Translations under genes and position numbers: made by a program | Part shown: one piece after another, positions 60,346 to 64,000 of the stretch | Position numbering within the stretch: the first letter of the stretch is position 1 | Layout of the letters: each line of letters starts with the position of its first letter | Origin: Paracraurococcus sp042666655 | GTDB lineage: Bacteria > Pseudomonadota > Alphaproteobacteria > Acetobacterales > Acetobacteraceae | Length of the DNA stretch: 64,000 bases | NCBI RefSeq assembly: GCF_042666655.1 | Contig: NZ_JBHTDE010000010.1 | Location: forward strand, 1 to 64,000 | Direction: 5' to 3' | Notes under the pieces: generated by a model | Database searches by the model: none | Seen by the model: the letters and a program-made list of their open reading frames with translations, nothing else | What the model was told of the DNA's origin: nothing

Positions 60346-62646
60346 ATGAGCGACCGGCTGGACGGGACACCACAGGACGCGCCAGACCTCACGAGCTGTG
60401 AGCGGGAGCCGATTCGCATCCCCGGCGCCATACAGCCGCATGGGGTGCTGGTCGCGGCGCGCGAGACCGATCTGGCCATCATGGCGGTGAGCGCAAATCT
60501 TGGGACGATCGCGGCCGTTGACGCGGCGTCCGTCGTCGGTACGCCGCTTGCGACGCTGCTCGATGCCGCGTCGATCACGCAGGTCGCAGACGTCCTGACC
60601 CGGCTGGACCCGCCAGCCTCCGTGATGCTGCCGGTTCGCCTGGCCGATGGCACCGGTGGCCAGCACCACGTCGCTCTGCTGCACCGGCATGATGGGCTGG
60701 CGATCCTCGAGATCGAGGCCCCTGGCGCCGAGCCGATGCTGGCACCAAACGGATTGTTCCCTGCGCTCTCGGCCGCGATCGAGCGACTGCAGGCCGCCAA
60801 TGACCCCAGTGCGCTCTGGGCCCAGGCGGTGCGGGAGGTGCGCGGCCTCACCGGTTTCGACCGCGTCAAGCTCTATCGCTTCCAGCCGGACTGGAGCGGT
60901 GAGGTGGTGGCGGAGGACCGGGCCGACTACATGCCCGGCTTCATGGGATTGAACTTCCCGGCCTCCGACATTCCGGCCCAGGCGCGCGACCTCTACCGCG
61001 CCAACCCGACCCGCATCGTCCCGGATGTCACCTATGCCCCGGTACCGCTGCTGGTCGCGCCCGAACGCGGCGACCAGCCCGTGGACCTGAGTTTCGCCCA
61101 GTTCCGCAGTGTCTCTCCGGTACATGTCGAATACCTGGGGAACATGGGTGTCGGCGCCTCGATGTCGGTTTCGGTGCTCCGCGGCGGGGAACTCTGGGGC
61201 CTGATCGCCTGCCACCACCGGGGTCCGCTGCGGGTCGGCCACGATCGCCGCCAAGCCTGCCGGCTGCTCGCCCAGGTGCTGGCGTGGCAGCTGGCCGTCG
61301 CCGAGGAAGCCTCGGTGGCCCGCCACAGCGCCGAGGTGCGTGCTCTGCAGGCAAGGGTGCTCGAGGAAACCGCGCGCGGCCGCGACCACCGCGACGCCAT
61401 CCTGCGGCATGCCAACGACCTGCTTGGGCTTATGGATGCCAGCGGCTTCGCCCTGGTGACGCCCGAGGCGGTGACCCTGGTCGGCGCCACGCCGGATGAA
61501 TCCACGATCCGCGACCTTGCCGGCTGGCTCGCTGGACGGGAAGACGTCGCGGCCAGCTTCGAGACCGATCGCCTGGCACGGTTCTACCCGCCGGCCCGGG
61601 ATTTCACCAAGCTTGCCAGCGGCGTCCTCGCGGTGCCGCTGTCCCGGCCGCCACGGCAGATGATGCTCTGGTTCCGCCCGGAGGTGGCGCAGACCGTCAT
61701 CTGGGGGGGCGATCCGCGCAAGCCGGTCGAGCTTGCCCCGGACGGGCCCGACCGGCTGACCCCACGGCGTTCCTTCGCCGCCTGGGAGGAGACGGTCCGC
61801 GGCCGGTCACGCCCTTGGCAGCCGCATCAGCTGGTGGCGGCCGGCGAGCTGCGCGACCTGGTGCTGGACGTGCTGGTGCGCCGCGCCGAGGAACTGGAAC
61901 TCATCAACAGCCAACTGGCGCACAGCAACGCGGAGCTGGAGGCCTTCGCCTACGTCGCCTCGCACGACATTCGTGAGCCGCTGCGGCAGATCGAGACCTT
62001 CGCCGGCCTGCTCGAACGCGCGGTCGGCGACGTGGAGGCGCCGAAGGCCGCGCGCATCGGCCGCTGGGTAGAGGGCATCGAGGCCTCATCCCGGCGGCTG
62101 CGCACGCTGATCGACGATCTGACCGAATTCTCCCGCCTCGGCCGCAGTGCGCAGCCGATGACGCCGACCCCGCTGGGCGAGGTGCTTGTGGAGGCGGAAA
62201 GCGACCTGGACCAGGCGATCGCCGAGAGCGGTGCCGCCATCGCGGCGGAAGATCTGCCGGTGGCGCTCTGCGACCCTGGCCAGATGCGGCAGGTGCTGCA
62301 GAACCTGCTGTCCAATGCCGTCAAGTACCGCAGGCCGGATCGCCCGCTGCGAATCGTGGTGGCCGCCGCGCCGGAGCCACCGGCCGATGGGCCTCGGCGC
62401 CGGCCCATGCTGCGGGTGACGGTCACGGATAACGGCATCGGCTTCGACCCGCGCTACGCCGATCGCATCTTCGAGCCGTTCCAGCGACTGCACAGCGCCG
62501 ATCGATTCCCAGGCAGCGGCATCGGCCTCGCCACCTGCCGCAAGATCATCGACCGGCATGGCGGCACGATCGGCGCCGAGGGACGACCCGGCGAAGGAGC
62601 GACGATCTGGTTCACCCTGCCGGCCGCGCCGGAGGCCAAGCCATGA
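60346..62646 (+). CDS. bphP: bacteriophytochrome sensor histidine kinase
   Basis: The 766-residue protein has the complete PAS-GAF-PHY photosensory core. C18 (TSCEREPIRIPGAIQPHG) is the biliverdin attachment cysteine, the GAF domain has PASDIPAQARDLY near residue 205 and H260 in SPVHVEYLGNMGVGASMS, and the PHY tongue has PRRSF near residue 473. A HisKA domain follows with H540 (YVASHDIREPLRQI) and an HATPase domain with NLLSNAVKYR, DNGIGF and GSGIGLA. It should sense red/far-red light in the cytosol. No haem oxygenase (bphO) gene is adjacent. Its stop overlaps the response regulator start (ATGA). Confidence 0.95.
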   Translation: MSDRLDGTPQDAPDLTSCEREPIRIPGAIQPHGVLVAARETDLAIMAVSANLGTIAAVDAASVVGTPLATLLDAASITQVADVLTRLDPPASVMLPVRLADGTGGQHHVALLHRHDGLAILEIEAPGAEPMLAPNGLFPALSAAIERLQAANDPSALWAQAVREVRGLTGFDRVKLYRFQPDWSGEVVAEDRADYMPGFMGLNFPASDIPAQARDLYRANPTRIVPDVTYAPVPLLVAPERGDQPVDLSFAQFRSVSPVHVEYLGNMGVGASMSVSVLRGGELWGLIACHHRGPLRVGHDRRQACRLLAQVLAWQLAVAEEASVARHSAEVRALQARVLEETARGRDHRDAILRHANDLLGLMDASGFALVTPEAVTLVGATPDESTIRDLAGWLAGREDVAASFETDRLARFYPPARDFTKLASGVLAVPLSRPPRQMMLWFRPEVAQTVIWGGDPRKPVELAPDGPDRLTPRRSFAAWEETVRGRSRPWQPHQLVAAGELRDLVLDVLVRRAEELELINSQLAHSNAELEAFAYVASHDIREPLRQIETFAGLLERAVGDVEAPKAARIGRWVEGIEASSRRLRTLIDDLTEFSRLGRSAQPMTPTPLGEVLVEAESDLDQAIAESGAAIAAEDLPVALCDPGQMRQVLQNLLSNAVKYRRPDRPLRIVVAAAPEPPADGPRRRPMLRVTVTDNGIGFDPRYADRIFEPFQRLHSADRFPGSGIGLATCRKIIDRHGGTIGAEGRPGEGATIWFTLPAAPEAKP

Positions 62647-63122
62647 TGATGCTCGCGCCGCCGCCGAACGAGCCCTCGCTGCCCCTGGTGCTGGTGGCCG
62701 AGGACAGCGCGCACGACCGCATCATCATCGAGGAGGCGTTCCAGGAAGCCGGCGTCGCCGTCACGCTCCGTTTCGTCGAGGATGGCGAGGAACTGCTGGA
62801 CTACCTCCAGCGCCGCGGCCGCTACGCCGACGGGGATGGCATGGCACCCTGGCCCGCGGTGGTGCTGCTCGACATCAACATGCCGAAGGTCAACGGACAC
62901 GAGGCGATGCGGGCGATCCGCGCCGACCCGCTGCTGCGCGACCTGCCGGTGGTGGCGCTCTCGACCTCCGACAGCCCGAAGCAGATCGCCCAGGCCTATG
63001 CGGTGGGGGTGAACTCCTTCCTGACCAAGCCGGCGCGCTTCCCCGCCTTCGTCGAGCTCATCCGGCTGTTCGCCGGCTATTGGCTGCTCGGCGTGCGGCT
63101 GCCGCCACGTCGTAAGGCTTGA
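62643..63122 (+). CDS. single-domain response regulator paired with BphP
   Basis: The 159-residue protein is a lone receiver domain of the Rcp1 type. LVLVAEDSAHDRIIIEEAF holds the acidic pair, D77 in VVLLDINMPKVNG is the phosphorylation site, LSTSDS gives the switch Ser/Thr, and LTKPARFPAF the conserved Lys. There is no output domain, so it probably acts by protein binding or as a phosphate shuttle. The four-base overlap with the phytochrome gene makes it the obvious partner. Confidence 0.92.
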   Translation: MMMLAPPPNEPSLPLVLVAEDSAHDRIIIEEAFQEAGVAVTLRFVEDGEELLDYLQRRGRYADGDGMAPWPAVVLLDINMPKVNGHEAMRAIRADPLLRDLPVVALSTSDSPKQIAQAYAVGVNSFLTKPARFPAFVELIRLFAGYWLLGVRLPPRRKA

Positions 63123-63132
63123 GTCCCGGGCA

Positions 63133-63147
63133 GGGCCGGAGCGGCCC
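63133..63147. terminator. weak hairpin between convergent light-sensor genes
   Basis: GGGCCG-GAG-CGGCCC is a 6-bp stem 10 bp after the response regulator stop. Without a T-run its role as a terminator is uncertain. Confidence 0.3.
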
Positions 63148-63278
63148 GCGGGGCTGGCCTGATCCCGACGCCCCGGAACCTTGACACCTCCAGGGCCCCT
63201 CAGACGCCGGGCGCCAACCTCCGGTCTGCCTGGCTTCGCGCCGCTGGGCGCCGCGCCCATTCGAGCGCTCGGACCGGT

Positions 63279-63668
63279 TCAGCCATCCTCGCGGCGCATG
63301 AAGATCCAGTAGCCGCCACCCGTGGCGGACTGCACGCGCACGGTCACACTGCGCAACCGGTCGCTGAAATCGCCGGTCCAGGAAAATTCCAGGTCGAGCC
63401 GGCCCCGCGCCAGGGCGCGTTCGATCCGGCCGCGGAAGCCCGATTGATTCATGCAGGGGGCGACGCTGCTGAAGAATTCGAGTCCGATCCGCGGCAGGTC
63501 GCCCGACCCTGACAGCCGCCGTTCCGCGAGGTTGTAGATCTGCACGGCACCGCCGTCATCGAGCCGGATGGCGCCGAAATCCAGGGTATCGAGCGCGTCC
63601 GGCGGCAGCGCCTCGACAGCGCTGGCCAAATCGCGTTGTTCGAAGCGGGGGATCCGCGCGGCATTCAT
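63279..63668 (-). CDS. pyp: photoactive yellow protein homologue
   Basis: The 129-residue PAS protein matches classical photoactive yellow protein. From FGAI (residues 31-34) to VAPC (69-72) the spacing is identical, without gaps. Y45, E49 and C72 correspond to Y42, E46 and C69, which hold the p-coumaric acid chromophore. T50 is Ser here and R52 is Ser. The C-terminal YWIFMRR matches YWVFVKR. A blue-light photocycle is likely if the chromophore is made. No tyrosine ammonia-lyase or coumarate ligase gene is in the window. Its start lies 9 bp after the upstream PAS gene, in one operon. Confidence 0.9.
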   Translation of the reverse strand: MNAARIPRFEQRDLASAVEALPPDALDTLDFGAIRLDDGGAVQIYNLAERRLSGSGDLPRIGLEFFSSVAPCMNQSGFRGRIERALARGRLDLEFSWTGDFSDRLRSVTVRVQSATGGGYWIFMRREDG

Positions 63669-63677
63669 CCGGCATTC

Positions 63678-64000
63678 CTAAAGAGAACCAAAAAAGTAGG
63701 CAATACCAACAAGTTGGGTCGGCCGGTCGGTGCCCTCGGCCGCGAGCGGCAGCACGAGACGCTCAAACGTGACCGGTTCTGCGTCGTCGCCAAGGTCGTA
63801 GCGGGCGAAATCGTGACACGGCACCCCGAACCGGGCGCAGCGTTCGTAGACGCCGGCCAGCCCGCCCAGCACCTCGTCCGCCTCGGTGTCGCTGGCGGCG
63901 ATCTCGCCTTCCATCGGCCGCCCGCTGCGTCCGGCCAGCGCCGCACCCAAGGCCAGGAAGCGGAAGGCCGGGCGGTCCGCAGTGCCCTCGACCGCCACCC
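63678..64000 (-). CDS. PAS_5-like protein, C-terminal part (cut by window edge)
   Basis: The frame is open from the right edge to a TAG at 63678 and shows the last 107 residues. RPAFRFLALGAALAGRSGRP, FGVPCHDFARYDLG and FERLVLPLAAEG resemble the PAS_5 family of alphaproteobacterial single PAS-like proteins, with FRxxxxG, a central GxP and ERLxLPL motifs. It is the gene directly upstream of the PYP homologue on the same strand, so it is probably a functional partner. The missing N-terminus limits the call. Confidence 0.55.
   Translation of the reverse strand, partial: VAVEGTADRPAFRFLALGAALAGRSGRPMEGEIAASDTEADEVLGGLAGVYERCARFGVPCHDFARYDLGDDAEPVTFERLVLPLAAEGTDRPTQLVGIAYFFGSL

Noticed and set aside
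60013..61410. Minus-strand frame opposite the N-terminal half of the phytochrome
   Set aside because: It lacks domains and lies antisense to the PAS-GAF coding sequence.

Overview
The window is a very GC-rich stretch of alphaproteobacterial chromosome, with almost every codon in real genes ending in G or C. The order tRNA-Leu / tig / clpP / clpX / lon / hupB / tRNA-Val / tRNA-Asp / nuoA-N / birA / coaX / rnj / DUF1467 / proS / lol / dnaE and the style of the proteins point to an Acetobacteraceae-like member of the Rhodospirillales (Roseomonas group or a relative). That placement is an inference from gene content, not a measured phylogeny.

Bases 1-24,400 are mostly accessory metabolism. In order they hold: a transposase fragment at the left edge, a PAP2-type phosphatase, an SDR dehydrogenase, a 1,096-residue Ala/Pro/Val-rich protein with an in-frame 108-bp tandem repeat, a COG2509-type flavoprotein, an aldo/keto reductase and an EamA transporter. 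A conspicuously AT-richer insert then carries an acyltransferase-3 gene and abuts a 5'-truncated MBL-fold hydrolase. After it come a quinone-reductase-like MDR enzyme, a GNAT protein, a CopD-like membrane protein, an orphan ParA, a four-PAS histidine kinase, Nnr, malonyl-CoA decarboxylase and an AceE-like thiamine enzyme. A Phd/VapC pair whose toxin is frameshifted closes the segment.

Bases 24,458-31,650 are the protein quality-control block: tRNA-Leu(TAG), trigger factor, ClpP, ClpX, Lon and HU, followed by tRNA-Val(TAC) and tRNA-Asp(GTC). Several clear hairpin terminators and a good sigma-70-like promoter for hupB separate the units. Bases 31,884-49,865 are a complete 14-gene complex I operon (nuoA-nuoN) running with very tight spacing into birA, coaX, rnj and a DUF1467 gene.

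Between the DUF1467 gene and proS (about 49,980-50,080) two strong hairpins, an unpaired UUUCCUCCC segment and a T7 terminator look like a trans-acting small RNA. ProS is followed by two tandem LolC/E-type permease genes and LolD. Two minus-strand genes (a small haem-copper-oxidase-like membrane protein with a perfect palindrome at its 5' end, and an EamA transporter) then sit in front of dnaE.

The right end (60,346-64,000) is the most interesting part, a photosensory cluster. It contains a bacteriophytochrome histidine kinase with all chromophore-pocket motifs, a translationally coupled single-domain response regulator, and a convergent pair encoding a photoactive yellow protein (PYP) homologue and the C-terminus of a PAS-type protein. 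PYP aligns without gaps to the classical protein across the chromophore region, with the Tyr, Glu and Cys equivalents of Y42, E46 and C69 present. A red/far-red sensor and a blue-light sensor encoded side by side suggest an integrated light-response system.
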